Shown: positions 12,121-23,280 of the stretch, in pieces | Position numbering within the stretch: position 1 is the first letter of the stretch | Layout of the letters: each line of letters begins with the position of its first letter | Assembly (NCBI GenBank): GCA_021030905.1 | Contig: JAGFMI010000007.1 | Coordinates: 806,001-870,000 of the forward strand | From: Pyrenula massariospora | Lineage: Eukaryota; Ascomycota; Eurotiomycetes; Pyrenulales; Pyrenulaceae | Direction: 5' to 3' | DNA length: 64,000 bases | Position numbers and translations under genes: made by a program | Notes under the pieces: generated by a model | Told to the model about the DNA's origin: nothing | Databases searched by the model: none | The model's input: only the letters and a program-made list of their open reading frames with translations

Positions 12121-13641
12121 ATGACATCCAGAGCACTTCTGCCCTTCTACTTCCTCATATCTGTAATAACAAGTCCTCTTCCGGAGCCGGAGAAAACCCA
12201 GACACTACCACCATCCACAAATCGCCTGTTACCACGGGGAATAGGTAGCCCGGATGATCTGGATTCACTCAAGATCGCGTTTAGTACTGGTCTCGAGACT
12301 TTCCAATTCGAATTTGACACAAAGCATACATGTATGAGTGATAAAATCCAGCAGGTATCACGGAGAAATTTCGTTGGCCACGAATATGTTCAGTCAGAAA
12401 TGACCATCCAGGATTACTGGAACTCTGTAAAAAGGCCATCGAATTATGATTACGAGATGCAAATGCTTCGAAAAGATACTCAGTTAGATATTGACTCTCT
12501 TAAATCAGTTGACGATCTACTATGCCTCCAGCCTAGCAGCACGCACGACAAGAGAGAGCCGGCGCCAGCGTCGACCACATCATCAGCACCACCACCAAGA
12601 TTTTCATGGTATGAGAATCAGTCAGCCACACAACTCATCAGACGAACGGCGACTTATAGATTCATGCTGGCTTTCGTCCAGAACTATGTCTTCAATTTCG
12701 TCGGCAACGTTGTCCAAGGATTAGAGCTGCACACGGCAGCAATGAGAGCTGCCTTCAGCGCTGCGGCTGTCGCCAGCGTGCAGATTTCCAACGCCTGGAC
12801 CGATTGGGAGAACAGCAGGCGTCGTTTGGCGCCTTTCCAGATCTTACTGTGGCGCCTGAGCATCGGGTTCCTGCGCCAACTGACTGGCAATGCCAGGGAG
12901 ATAATGGGCTCTACCCCGCCTTCGGGATGCAATACTTGGAGGGACTTTCGAAATCACATGCCTGGTCTGATACCAGCTCAGAATACGCGGGCTTCAGGGC
13001 CAGTAGTGCAATCTCATGGACTAGCAATGCCAGGTGACCCATCGCGTGCCGGGACAACTCCAGCAGGAGGAGGCCCAGGGAGTGCAGGCGGCGGCGGCGG
13101 AGGACAAGCAGGAGGCGGAGCAGGTGGAGGACAAGCAAGTGGTGGGCTAGGGCAAGCAGGGGGAGGAGCACCGCAAGCGTCGGCCCCTCTCCCTGGGATC
13201 CTTCGCATCCAAGAAGCAGGAGACCAATCCTGGCGCAATCCACTATTCTTGACCGAGGGACCGATCGATCCCCTAGACCAGCTCGAGTCACAGAACTTCT
13301 TCACTGGAGTCGCGATAGACTCTGCGGATCAAATTGACCCGGACCAGAACCAGAACTCGAACGGAAACCAGCAGGGAGATCCCAACGAGCAGGGAACAAG
13401 TCGGTGGAGAGGTGACGATCCGTGGGGTGGGGCGGGAGATATGGTCAAGCGATCCAACGCCGACCATGAGACTCGCGACGATCCATCCGATAACCCTCGC
13501 AAATGGTGGCAGGACGCTGAGGACGCATATGAGAAGGCGCTGAAGGCTCCCGAGCCGAAATGCGACAAGGACGCCCCGACACTGGCGTATGTATTGCAGC
13601 AAGAGGCTGGTATCGGAGGCACGCAGGTGCACCAAATGTGA
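12121..13641 (+). CDS. Large predicted secreted Gly/Ala-rich protein, unknown function
   Basis: Intronless 506-residue protein; ATG at 12121. A signal peptide covers about residues 1-18 (hydrophobic LLPFYFLISVIT, then SPLPEPE). Two Lys-Arg pairs (in HDKREP and MVKRSN) could be Kex2-type cleavage sites. The middle (about residues 180-275) has helical, partly hydrophobic stretches. Residues about 310-355 are a low-complexity Gly/Ala/Gln block built from GGGQA-like units, followed by an acidic Asp/Gln/Asn-rich part. Four cysteines are spread along the chain. No domain recognised. It is the third and largest of three secreted proteins in 5 kb. An alternative view is a membrane-associated protein, since the 180-275 region contains hydrophobic helices. 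Confidence 0.65.
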   Translation: MTSRALLPFYFLISVITSPLPEPEKTQTLPPSTNRLLPRGIGSPDDLDSLKIAFSTGLETFQFEFDTKHTCMSDKIQQVSRRNFVGHEYVQSEMTIQDYWNSVKRPSNYDYEMQMLRKDTQLDIDSLKSVDDLLCLQPSSTHDKREPAPASTTSSAPPPRFSWYENQSATQLIRRTATYRFMLAFVQNYVFNFVGNVVQGLELHTAAMRAAFSAAAVASVQISNAWTDWENSRRRLAPFQILLWRLSIGFLRQLTGNAREIMGSTPPSGCNTWRDFRNHMPGLIPAQNTRASGPVVQSHGLAMPGDPSRAGTTPAGGGPGSAGGGGGGQAGGGAGGGQASGGLGQAGGGAPQASAPLPGILRIQEAGDQSWRNPLFLTEGPIDPLDQLESQNFFTGVAIDSADQIDPDQNQNSNGNQQGDPNEQGTSRWRGDDPWGGAGDMVKRSNADHETRDDPSDNPRKWWQDAEDAYEKALKAPEPKCDKDAPTLAYVLQQEAGIGGTQVHQM

Positions 13642-14527
13642 TCCGACGCCTATCTACGCCTCTGGAAGCATTCATTAGGATGCAATCTCAGGAGTCAATT
13701 CCCCTGCGTATAGCACATAGCTTTTCCCGTAGTATTTGCATGAATCCTCTGTTTCTGCGTTGCAGCGTACTGTTAAATATCTGCTCTGGATGCAGAATAA
13801 AACAATTGAACAGACACTGTCTTTTCCGCAATAGACGAAGCACTACACAAATCCATATCACAAGCCCCCACCGAGCAATTCACAACCTCCCACTAAGAGA
13901 TCTGTGTAGGCAATGCAGGGACCTCCCTGCCTTCATACACCGCCAAATCAGGTACTCACATCTTCCCTTCGCCGAGATATGCCCGATTGTGTCACCTTAT
14001 CCGCAATGGGTCACCCACATACTCGCCACGAGTCATGGCCTCTCTATCGTCAAACACGCCACAAAGAAGCTTCTGGGGATCGACGAGCGGAATCTTCAGT
14101 TTCAGATTGGGTCGTGGCTTTGGAGATTCTTATGACGGAGAGAATGGAGTAAATCTTATGATGCTGTGAACAAACGGTGTGCTTGGATCATTTTGAGAAG
14201 GACGATGACGTTCAAGACGTGATTCAAGACTCTTAGGGGAAAAAAGTGTCTGTTGAAAATTTGTATTCAAATTGCGTGAGAAAGTACGGACTTAGTAGGT
14301 ACATTAGCCTCGGTCATAGAAAACAGGTTCGCTCATTATCAAACTGATAAAACACGTATTCATTCCAGCCTTGGCTTCTTTCTTGACAGATACCATCCTA
14401 ATTTTTCTTCTTCTCATCCCTACCTCTCGCTTCATATAGCTTATTCCTAACGCCTGAATCAGCATCCGTCCCGACAGTATGCACAAATAAAACGTCCTAT
14501 CCAACGAAACATGCACAATGCTTGTAC
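13642..14527. other. Intergenic stretch, no supported gene
   Basis: Just under 0.9 kb. A 191-codon plus-strand frame (13560..14135) overlaps the end of the secreted-protein gene and looks like chance. A minus-strand frame at 14304..14516 is probably intron or 3' UTR of the small gene next door. Confidence 0.4.
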
Positions 14528-14746
14528 TTACATCTTCTCCCCTCTCACCCCGCCCTTCCCTTCCAACCGGTCCAACGCTTCTTCAATGTATCCAATATGT
14601 CCGCGTAGTGTGCCTTCGAGCTCGTCCATCCGCGCCTCATGTTCCTCGAGGTTGTAGATGTGGTGCGAGCGGAGGAGGTAAGTCGAGCCGGTGACGGCGG
14701 AGAGGTTGAGGGCTGTAAAGAACGAGAGTAGGCGGGTGGTGGACAT
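14528..14746 (-). CDS. Small membrane/coiled-coil protein, unknown function
   Basis: A 72-residue protein from the ATG at 14746. Residues about 5-25 (LLSFFTALNLSAVTGSTYLL) form one hydrophobic segment. Residues about 33-63 are a charged amphipathic helix likely to form a coiled coil. One short membrane span plus coiled coil is common among small mitochondrial proteins, but I cannot name the family. The last codon ATG overlaps a good splice donor (GTAAGT at 14531); splicing to the acceptor before 14453 would add only one Arg and stop at 14447, so the protein hardly changes. Composition looks coding (clear heptads, few rare codons), but the short length keeps confidence moderate. Confidence 0.5.
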   Translation of the reverse strand: MSTTRLLSFFTALNLSAVTGSTYLLRSHHIYNLEEHEARMDELEGTLRGHIGYIEEALDRLEGKGGVRGEKM

Positions 14747-15609
14747 TGTTTGCGTGACAAGGACTGGGAAGATGTATAAATATCTCTCTTGGGTGTGCGG
14801 GTATTGCTGCTTTGGTGATCGGTCTTTCTGCGGTTATCGAATATGACAATATGGTTGTAGGGTGAGGTTCAGGAGAAGTGTGCTGGGCGTTAGCGGTCGC
14901 ACTGTTATTACTCTGGTCTTATAACGGTTTTAAAGCAAATTATGGAAGACACAAAATGTGACCAAAGGAAGAAATACGATAGAGACAACATAGAGAACTT
15001 CCTATTGAAAGATGTATATCTGGCGGAAGTCATGACATCGTTGACTCGTGAATGCTTGAGGAGTGCTTGCTGACATGATGTCGGACCTAGAAGCTGCGCT
15101 GGCTCTTGAAGAAGTTTCATCGCTCGATGTTCAACTGGAAGACAATATGAAGAAGCGTAGTAGAGTCCAGCGTCATCTAGATTGTCCAGTTGTTCTCGAG
15201 CTGTCACGGATGTCAATAGGGCACGACTCAAGTGCCTCAGATGGCGATCTAAGGGTCTGGGCCGGTCGCTGCAGGGCATTCAAAACAAGGTGCGGGGTGT
15301 GCCAAATCCCCGCATCGAGTTTTCTGTCTCTATCGTCAGAACGGGGCGCTGACCGGGCCGAGGCAGGCTCGACAGCTTTAACGACCAGAGAACGCAAAGC
15401 TCGAGATCCTAGCTTTCTTTGCTATAGACGAAACGCTTGTTACTATTATACCGCGATTCGACCGCACTGAAAGATATCACTTAGCCTTCGTGGACATTTC
15501 GACGGATAGCCAAGACTGATTTGGGCATCTTCAGAGACCCGAAGGGTCCAGACTGAAGACAACCCGAGACTCTGAGTTACCACTACTCGCTTCAGAAAGA
15601 CTGCCTACA
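14747..15609. other. Intergenic stretch, no supported gene
   Basis: About 0.86 kb between divergent genes. Two overlapping opposite-strand frames (minus 14908..15279, plus 15063..15470) have no recognisable content; at most one could be real and neither is convincing. Confidence 0.4.
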
Positions 15610-16733
15610 ATGGGTACAGAACAGCATGAGATTACCTTGTTCCACTACAGCTTTTCCCCGTATGCAAGACGAGTTGTGTGGTATCTGATTCTGAGGGGGA
15701 TCAGGTATAACCAGTGTGTATGGCGTACTTCACGGCCCGGACTGGTCAAGCAGTGCAGATGCTGATGTTGCCTTTCTTAGATGCAACCGCCTGTCCTTCC
15801 TCGTCCAGATCTGCAAGCCTTGGGTGTCTCATATCGCCGAATTCCGGTGATGGCGATAGGCCGAGACATCTACTGTGACACTCGACTCATGCTGCGAAAA
15901 CTTGAGAGGATGTATCCCACTAAGACACTTGGTGCTTCTGACCCAGATCAGAAAGCACTAGAGCGCTTACTGGACACATGGACGATCGACGGTGGAGTCT
16001 TCAACCGTGCTGCTCAGATGATCCCCCCTGAGACGCCACTGTTGCAAGATCAAAGATTTGCAAAAGACCGCGAAGATTTCAGTGGACGTTCGTGGGATGC
16101 AGAAGACATGGCGAAGCTGCGTCCAGAGGCAGTGGCCCATATTCGAGACGCTTTCCAATTACTCGAGACCACCTTATTGGCTGATGGAAGGAATTGGATC
16201 CTCAAAACCCCCCGGCCCACGCTGGCTGACATTGAGAGTAAGTGACACCACGTCGCCCTGCATATCCCCGTACAATCCGCTAATGCACTCATATAGCGGT
16301 TTGGATCTTCGATTGGTTGAACGGCCTAAAAGGCGCACTGCCGCCAGATGTCATTTCAAGTGCCCAGTACCCCCGAGTCTTCTCATGGATCCAGAGGTTC
16401 CGTCAGACCGTAAAGGAAGCAAAGGTATCTTCCCCGGAGCCAACTACATTGAAGGGAGACGAAGCCAGCACACGCATCTTGTCTTCTGCTTATGCAGAGC
16501 CGGAGGCTGAAGTGGACATTCATGATCCTTTGCGACTTAAGAAAGGCGAGGAAGTTGAAATATGGCCCATCGATTCGGGGTTTAGGCATCGTGACCATGG
16601 AGCTTTAGTGGGTCTTAACGCGGACGAGGTGGTGATAAAGGTACGGAACAAAGAGGGAGAGGACCTACGTGTACATTTTCCCAGGACAAATTTCCGCATT
16701 AGGGCCCTCGGCAGGGGAGGCTTAAAACTGTGA
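15610..16733 (+). CDS. Glutathione S-transferase-fold protein
   Basis: Three exons: 15610..15717, 15781..16237 and 16297..16733, with introns of 63 and 59 bp; spliced length 333 residues. The N-terminus (ITLFHYSFSPYARRVVWYL, then GIRYNQC) is the thioredoxin-like fold of GSTs, with Ser-Pro-Tyr at the usual glutathione-binding turn. RIPVMAIGRDIYCDTRLML continues the same domain, where GSTs place the cis-Pro and the Asp/Ser-Arg pair. Residues about 95-230 are the helical GST C-terminal domain. The last 80 residues add a beta-rich, charged tail that most GSTs lack. Likely role: glutathione conjugation or a related redox or stress function in the cytosol. The substrate cannot be read from sequence. 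Confidence 0.85.
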
Positions 16734-17751
16734 ATTGGCTTTTCCTGACCTTGCAACATACTGCTCTTCCAAATATGCCGTCTGCCAACCATGACTCGAT
16801 ATAGACATATCTGGGTAGAATGTTTCAACTCTTCAAAACCTGGCAGGAAGCGCGTGCTTCGAAATGGCTTCGTTGTCCAAATGTGCGTTGGAGATTTGTG
16901 CAATTCGGAAGATCTTCAAGTAGGCGTCTCTTGAGGCCCATAAGAGCCTTGCAAGTGCATCGGTTTCTGCAGGTTGCTTTTCTGAACACCACTGCGATGA
17001 CGAAAATCGTCCGTTTGGTTGCAGTAGCGAAGCTTAAGACACAGGCTCTGCATGAAGCATCGACGGCTCGGCTTAGCGCTTGAGGTTGCACGAGACAAGT
17101 GGGATGCCTCAGTGGAGATTCTCCCGGCTGCAAGAGCGGCTATCGCATGCAATTCGTGAGGTGTTTATTGGGAAGAGAGAGGCTTTGGACGCCAAAGGGG
17201 CGGTGGCAACAGTTACCCAGCGTAGGATCGATAGCGGCCAGTTTTATCACCTGCAAAGGGCGCGGAATGGCGAGTAATTGGATGTGGTGGAGGGGAAAAG
17301 CATGCGTTGGGCATCAATCTTCGCGCGCCGCCCCTTTCCCCTTTGGGGTGCCGGTCTCCAACCAAAATCGACTGCAGCGGGTGGGAGCCTTCGCACACTT
17401 GCGACCCTCTTTTCACCCTCCCTCCTCCATCCAGCCTCCCGCCTCTCCATCTTCTTTTCAACCTCTGTCATCTCCTTTTCATCATCCCCATCTAACGCTC
17501 CCCCAAGGATAAATGAACATTTTCTGAAACCAGTCTGTTTGAGCTTCTGATTGTCGCCGTCGACGCTGCGCGCTGCGCTTCTGTTGCCGATCTCTGGCTA
17601 GCCGCCGTCTCGGTCTAGACTTTGGACCAACCCCTCAGGATCAGCCGTCTCTTCATCCCGGGAAATCGCTCTGGTCTAACTGATACCGCAATCCTTGCAC
17701 CTTTCTCTCCTGCCCGGATTTGTTTCCATTTCTCTTCCCACAGCCACGGTC
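16734..17751. promoter_or_regulatory. Intergenic region and likely promoter/5' leader of the RfeG-like gene
   Basis: About 1 kb. From about 17,390 to 17,500 the plus strand is strongly pyrimidine-rich (C/T runs), a common mark of filamentous-fungal core promoters just upstream of transcription starts. No gene supported in the rest. Confidence 0.45.
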
Positions 17752-18760
17752 ATGGAATATGGAAGGCGCCCTGATACTGGCGACAATTACGGCGGCGGTA
17801 GAGGCGGTGGACGAGAGAGAGAGCGGCCAGCCGAACGAGGTGGCAACCGCTATAATGAATACTTCCTTCCCGGAGAAGGCATATCCAGAGAGGTCATCCA
17901 GGCCGACATCTGCAGGTACCTCGGAAACGATGCTTTAGTCCGTCCTGGCAACTACGATGTGCGACGATAAAATCCAATCACTGGAACATTTGTTGACATC
18001 ATTTAGGGCCGCTCCGGATACCTGATCAAGGCTTATCGTAATTTGACCACCGTGAGTTGCGACGCTCTTCCTAACAATGGCCGCTGATAGATTATCACCG
18101 TAGGAAATGATCTCGGACCTGAAGGCGGACTCTGCGCGATGGGAAGCAGAGCGCCGACAACAGCTGAGCCAACAGGACCCTCGCGACCCTCGTCGCTACC
18201 CAGGTAAACATAGCGTGGACAATTTTGGTTATCGGACTCCTGACTCCATGACAGCGCCGTCCTATGTAAACTCTGCGACCTATGACGAGTCTCCAGCAAA
18301 TATGTACGAGCGCCAGCAAGCTGCAGGTACTCCACAGTCCTTTGCCGACTCGGGTTATGACAGCCGGAGAGGATATGAGGATTCGCCCCAGATTCAAAGT
18401 TCCGGCCACTACACCCAGCAGCAAATGCCCGCTCCGTACTCCAACTATGCAGCGACTAGCCAGACCGGATATCAGCAGGGAATCCCAGCCCAATACCAGT
18501 ATGAGCCAGGACGCGATGGATTCAATCCTAGGAACCTGGAGTACGAGCGTGGAGGCGTTCCTCCTCCCATGACTACTGGCATGAACCCCGGCTACCAGCA
18601 ACAGCCAGGTCATTTCGTGACTGCTCCCCAAGGAATGCACACCCAGACTGCCTATGTTGATGCTAGGGCGCCACCAACTACATATGCTGACGCACGTTAT
18701 GACTCGCGGCATGCCCATGCGCCTCCGGCTAGGGAAACCCATACACGCCGACATCGATGA
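17752..18760 (+). CDS. RfeG-like conserved fungal protein
   Basis: Three exons: 17752..17958, 18007..18051 (15 codons) and 18104..18760, all joined in phase 0, giving 302 residues. After a Gly/Arg/Glu-rich start, the conserved core reads REVIQADICRYLGNDALVRP and continues through GYLIKAYRNLTT and EMISDLKADSARWE. This core is typical of fungal proteins annotated as transcription factor RfeG. The remaining 190 residues are disordered and rich in Tyr, Gln, Pro, Ser and Gly. The DNA-binding or regulatory role is an annotation carried by the family; I see no classical DNA-binding motif. The first intron uses the weak donor GTGCGA, but the core is continuous only if it is removed. Confidence 0.75.
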
Positions 18761-20993
18761 TGTTGACCGGACTTCTCTTGGGAACCATTTCAATTTTCTT
18801 ACATGTTATTGCTTTTCGGTGTGAATCCAGACACATCGACTTTCAGCTCCACGGGTCTTGTCTTTGCCACAAGGATTAAGCATCCACTAGTCCTTTCTTG
18901 TATCCGGACTTCAGTAGCCCAGGCATATCACAGGCACGGATATGCCGTTACCAGGGACTCCAAGTCTTCAGCCAGCTTTAGGACCAGTTGCAAGCGTCGA
19001 CTTTGCTTTGGTAGCCTTGACTGCGATCGTGGCAACTTTCTCGCGCCTGCTGATACAGCTTTTTGCTCTTGACTCTCTTGCCTCGGGAAATTTCCCTGTG
19101 CAGCCATCTGTGACCCTAGCTGACACAATAGCGCTTCTGCGACATACCAGGATCCCGTTGTTAAATCAGCCTTATATTCTAAGCCTTCATGGATTCATGG
19201 ATGGACTTCCCTGGAACGCAGAAGTCGGCCGAAAACGTCTGGATCTCGTGGCCCATGGAGCTCATCTAATTAAGAAGGCTTTCATTTCGACTATGGCTGG
19301 AATTTGTGGATCTGAAAGTCTGTTCGGAGCCTCGAGCTCTTTCTGCTTTTTACTTTCCCGGAGGATCTTCAGTGCGCACATTGATTTTGTTGGCAGGCAC
19401 AGTCATCTTCAGCGCATTGCAAGCGGATGATCTGCCAATGACTTGGAGGTTGCATTGTCAGGTAACGGCTGCAATCTGCATTGTTTCCGTTTGCTATTAT
19501 GAGATTGAATGTTTGACGCTACATTTGCCTACGGATATCCAAAGATGGTCTACCTGGACTTTTCCGTTACTATTTTGGCGCACAGGATTGGGTGGTGAAT
19601 TTTCATGGCCAAATATTGGCGGAAGGAGTCATTCACAAGCATAGAAGCATAAGACCATTGGTATGCGTCTTCAAGGACTGAATGCGATGTGTCTTAATCA
19701 GCTGTGTGACAATTTGCAATATGTCTCTGAGCGTTTCTCCCTCACCCGGCTAGCTCAGATTCTTGCTCGGTTAATCACTGATTGTGCATATTGTTTCCTC
19801 TTTCTTTGTTGTCGATTTCGGAAAGCTGTTATAATCTTCCGAGTGACCGCGACCATGCAAGCGTCCAATCCTGATACTCTATGAATTCTTGTCCATTGGA
19901 CCGAGAGTTGAGTATGGCCTACCTGGTGGTCTCAGCCAAATCAAAAAACCCTGCCCACAGCGCAAATTGAGCCATCCTCCACGAATATCTACATATTCCA
20001 AACTTCTTTCAAATACCTTACTGCAAAGCACACTAGCGAGTACTGATCAAGGCCATCTGACGCGGTGTAGTCAATTGGATCATCACATTTCCTGTGTCTT
20101 ATGCTTGACTTCGCAAACCGTGCTTTGGCCTTTAACAGGAAACGTTCAAGAGATTGCCCGATGCGCTACTACAAAAGTTTTGCCTCATGGTAGACAAGAA
20201 CAATGCGCTCTTCTTCCCAGGTCCTGTCACTACGGACATGACCACTTACGGATGTTCAGCTGACTCTTATATCCATGCAAGTTCCCATTCTCTTCGTGTT
20301 GCACTTCCTACTTCAAAACATTGCATTCGATCCCCCGATCCTTTGTCAAGAAAGTGTAGCAGTCTCTTCAGCTCACCGGGGCCTTAACTACAGCACATCT
20401 GCAGTCATTTTCATGATGGTAGAGGGATATTGAATAAGGATTTGGGTCAGATCAAAGATAATAGCGAAGAGTAATTGCTTGAAACTGTCAAGTAATAAGG
20501 AAAGAGCAATTTTCTGTTCAAACTCCCAATAACCAACTATCAAGTGCGCCAAGACAGCATACTATAACTGCCTTTTTCCCGTTATGTACCTATCTGGAGG
20601 AAGGCTGGTTTGATGCACAGTCCCGGCGTATTTGCAATTGTGTTGCTGGAGTTTCAAATGCCAAATTGCTCTTTTTCATTATTTCACAGCCTTGGGTGGG
20701 GGTTTGCTGTTATCTTCACTGAAGAGCTATAGATTTCTGCTTGAAATCCCATCAATACGCTTTATCTGTATCTTGATGTGCATTCAAATATACCTAGGTA
20801 ATCCCGATAGGTATCCGCGGAACCTTCACTCGGAAGCTACTACACACCTTACCACAAGGCACTTTTACCTCGCTAACAAGTGAACCTGACGGCCGCCGGA
20901 GTGCCAAGCACATTTTTTGTAACGACTGCGACGGACGCTTTCCTTCCATCTCATTTCCTCATTTATTGAAAGAGACTAGCTACTGTAGATACC
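18761..20993. other. Long intergenic stretch, no supported gene
   Basis: 2.2 kb between the RfeG-like and BTB genes. Several plus-strand frames of 80-160 codons overlap each other in different frames (for example 18942..19430 and 19306..19644) without a domain or a good splice model. A long 3' UTR or a noncoding RNA is possible. Confidence 0.4.
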
Positions 20994-22348
20994 ATGGCTT
21001 TAGACAAGAATTTCCTCCAATTCAAAGATGGTGACGTCCTTGTCGTCATCACCGCAACCAAAACCTTCCGGCTTCACGCTTCGACGCTTCGACGAACATC
21101 TCGAGTCTTCGCGGAACTGCTGGCTGAAGAACATGGCGCGAGCTTGAGTGCAAAGGCGAAAAGGGAGCATATGACTATTCGCTACTGTCTCGAACTCATG
21201 GGAAACTCCGGTAGTGGAGTTGGCTATTTCCAGCGGAGGGTATAGCCCCCCTCAACAGCGATCAAGTTAATCCGAGTGCTGACCTCGGCATCCTCTAGGC
21301 GATCGATACACATGGGCGGCCCATCGGCGGAGTAGGGGCTGTTTCGAACTATCTCGAGGCGGGAAAACCAAACGAACAAGGTTACATGTACTGGGAATGG
21401 CTCTTTACTTTGTTCTACAACAGAAACGTCGAATTCGACGACTCCAATATCGCGACCGTGCTACAAGACTGCATGGCCCTGGCTGATGTCGCTGACTGCG
21501 TGGAGGCTACGGCCAGTGTCCGCGTTTCCATCGACCTTCAACTCCTCCGCCAGGGCCACATGCTATGGAACTCAATCGCCTCCAACCCAATCGCCTGGGC
21601 TCAGCTGGCGCACCGCATCCGCTCAACGTCCATATACAAGGAAGCCATCATCCACGCCGTCGGAAAATGGAGGATGCTTGACGATAGCGAGAAAGCGGCC
21701 CTTGAACCAGTGTCCCGCCAACTATGCGAAAATAAGTTCAGAGAGGTCGAAGCCGCCAAGCAAGCTATCGAAATTCGTATCCTTGGCCACTATCCCCCTA
21801 TGCTCACTCGCATCGCATCTGAACGGCCTAGTCGTGGTAGCTACGCAGGGGATATCTACATGTGGATGGCAGTCTGTTTCTTCCGGCAATGGTTCGCCCA
21901 GGCAGTGTCTGATGGTCGGAACCGTACCGCAGATGACGGTGGCTACGAGTTCTACCACCAGATTGGACGTGCAGGACAGGCATACCTCAACCATGAGACT
22001 TTCCAGAATTTCCACATGTATTTCCCTATGAGTGGAAAGGCGTGCAATGTTGTCGAGGCGAATATGGGCCAACTGAAAGAGGAGATTAAGCCCTTTGTCA
22101 GAGATTTACTGGCTCATAATGCTTCGATCGATATAGCGCAGTACACGGGAAAGATCAACTGGTTGACGTGTGTGGTCATGAACAGGAATGATTTTCCTTG
22201 GCGGGTGGAAGATACAGTCAAGGATGAGGATAGCAGCAGTGGCTCGAGTGGTTCAGTCCCCAAAAGGGTCAAAATCCAGAACTCTCAGAGTTCAAACGGG
22301 CATGGCGCAGGAAAGATGGATGTGGATAGTGGTTTCGATATTACGTGA
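20994..22348 (+). CDS. BTB/POZ domain protein
   Basis: Two exons: 20994..21239 and 21299..22348, joined in phase 0 over a 59-bp intron (GTATAG...CTCTAG), giving 431 residues. The N-terminus (FKDGDVLVVITATKTFRLHA, then STLRRTSRVFAELL) matches the BTB fold: first strand pair, the conserved Asp of DVLVVI, His in RLHA, and the SRVFAELL helix. The splice restores the sequence RPIGGVGAVSNYLEAGKPNE in frame. The C-terminal half is helical and ends in a Ser-rich acidic tail with a possible nuclear localisation signal (PKRVKI). BTB proteins dimerise and often act as adaptors for Cul3 ubiquitin ligases or in transcription; which applies here is not visible. Confidence 0.8.
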
Positions 22349-22950
22349 TGACGAATTGATGCTAGGTGGTAAGCGGTCGTTGCGCATCTTATATACTCCA
22401 GGTGGGCGCCATTGCTGACAATTAGGTGCACCACGATTCCTGACACCTAGTTTCGGTTGCTGGTTGCTGATGGTGTCTCTTGTGCTGGCGGAAATATGGC
22501 AGGAGTTTCGGAGTCATCTAGTGTACTGACTTAGACCCAATATATTTGCAAAGCCAGTGGCTATCATGTAGCATTATACGCATACAACATGATGCATTTT
22601 CTTCGAGGTAAAACGAATTTGTAGGCTGTCGAATTGACATACGCGTCTATCGCTGTCTTTCATCCCTGATTAAGGCGACCAAACCATTTTCCAGAGCCGT
22701 ACCAATTCCGATACCCAAGACTCCCTGCTGTGACGTCTGCGCATAATCTTGCGGGCGTCATTTGCCTAGCGTATCCGTCATCTAGCCCTTTCTCTTTCTC
22801 AATGATGTACTGTGATGGAAGCTCCCTTAGAAACAAATCCGAGCCTCATTCCATGGTATGCTTGAGATTATTCTGTAGCTTCTGCTAATTGCCTCTTTCC
22901 AGAGGGTGTCCTAGCCTCAACTGCCTCATTCACCATTCGATTGCCCGACC
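22349..22950. other. Convergent intergenic region
   Basis: About 600 bp between the converging BTB and complex I subunit genes. It should hold both 3' UTRs; no gene or clear hairpin seen. Confidence 0.4.
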
Positions 22951-23280
22951 TCACGGATCTTCGAAGCCTTCAAGCTTTTTCCTCGGTCCTTGAGGTACTG
23001 CACGACAGAATCTGTTAGTCTTCATTCCTTTTCACCCTGACCCAAGCGTGGAATTCCTTCCTGGTCACCCAGAAAGCTACTTACTAGGATAAGTGTGCGG
23101 GATAGGCGCGGGATCTTCGTCCCCGAGGGCGTATCTTATCCGCGGTACGGCGATGAGCGAGACAGGGCCGAGCGCGCCGACGATCATCGAGTAGAATATG
23201 GCGGGTTTCTCGTGCGAGGCCCAGCGGAGGTACTTGATTGGATTGGCGAAGAAGCGGAGGTTGGCTACTGAGTTGGACAT
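22951..23280 (-). CDS. NADH:ubiquinone oxidoreductase 9.5 kDa subunit (NDUFA3-like)
   Basis: Exon 1 is 23085..23280 and exon 2 is 22951..22997, joined over an 87-bp intron (GTAAGT...GTGCAG), giving 80 residues. The protein starts MSNSVANLRFFANPIKYLRW and continues with ASHEKPAIFYSMIVGALGPV, one membrane span. After a charged loop it reads IPHTYPIPQGPRKK and ends EGFEDP. Pro-rich IPxTYPxPxGPR near the end is the hallmark of the fungal 9.5 kDa accessory subunit of mitochondrial complex I, and it appears only after splicing; the unspliced frame ends early in PHTYPSK. The subunit sits in the membrane arm and has no catalytic role. It is divergent from the amino acid transporter gene, with 403 bp between. 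Confidence 0.85.

Noticed and set aside
13560-14135. 191-codon plus-strand frame overlapping the end of the secreted-protein gene
   Set aside because: It starts inside another gene in a different frame, with no ATG-proximal signal or domain, rich in Arg/His/Cys as in chance frames.
14908-15470. Two overlapping frames on opposite strands (124 and 135 codons)
   Set aside because: They mirror each other, have no recognisable content and no splice support.
18942-19644. Overlapping 162- and 112-codon plus-strand frames downstream of the RfeG-like gene
   Set aside because: Different frames over the same DNA, no domain, no convincing intron joining them; more likely 3' UTR or noncoding sequence.
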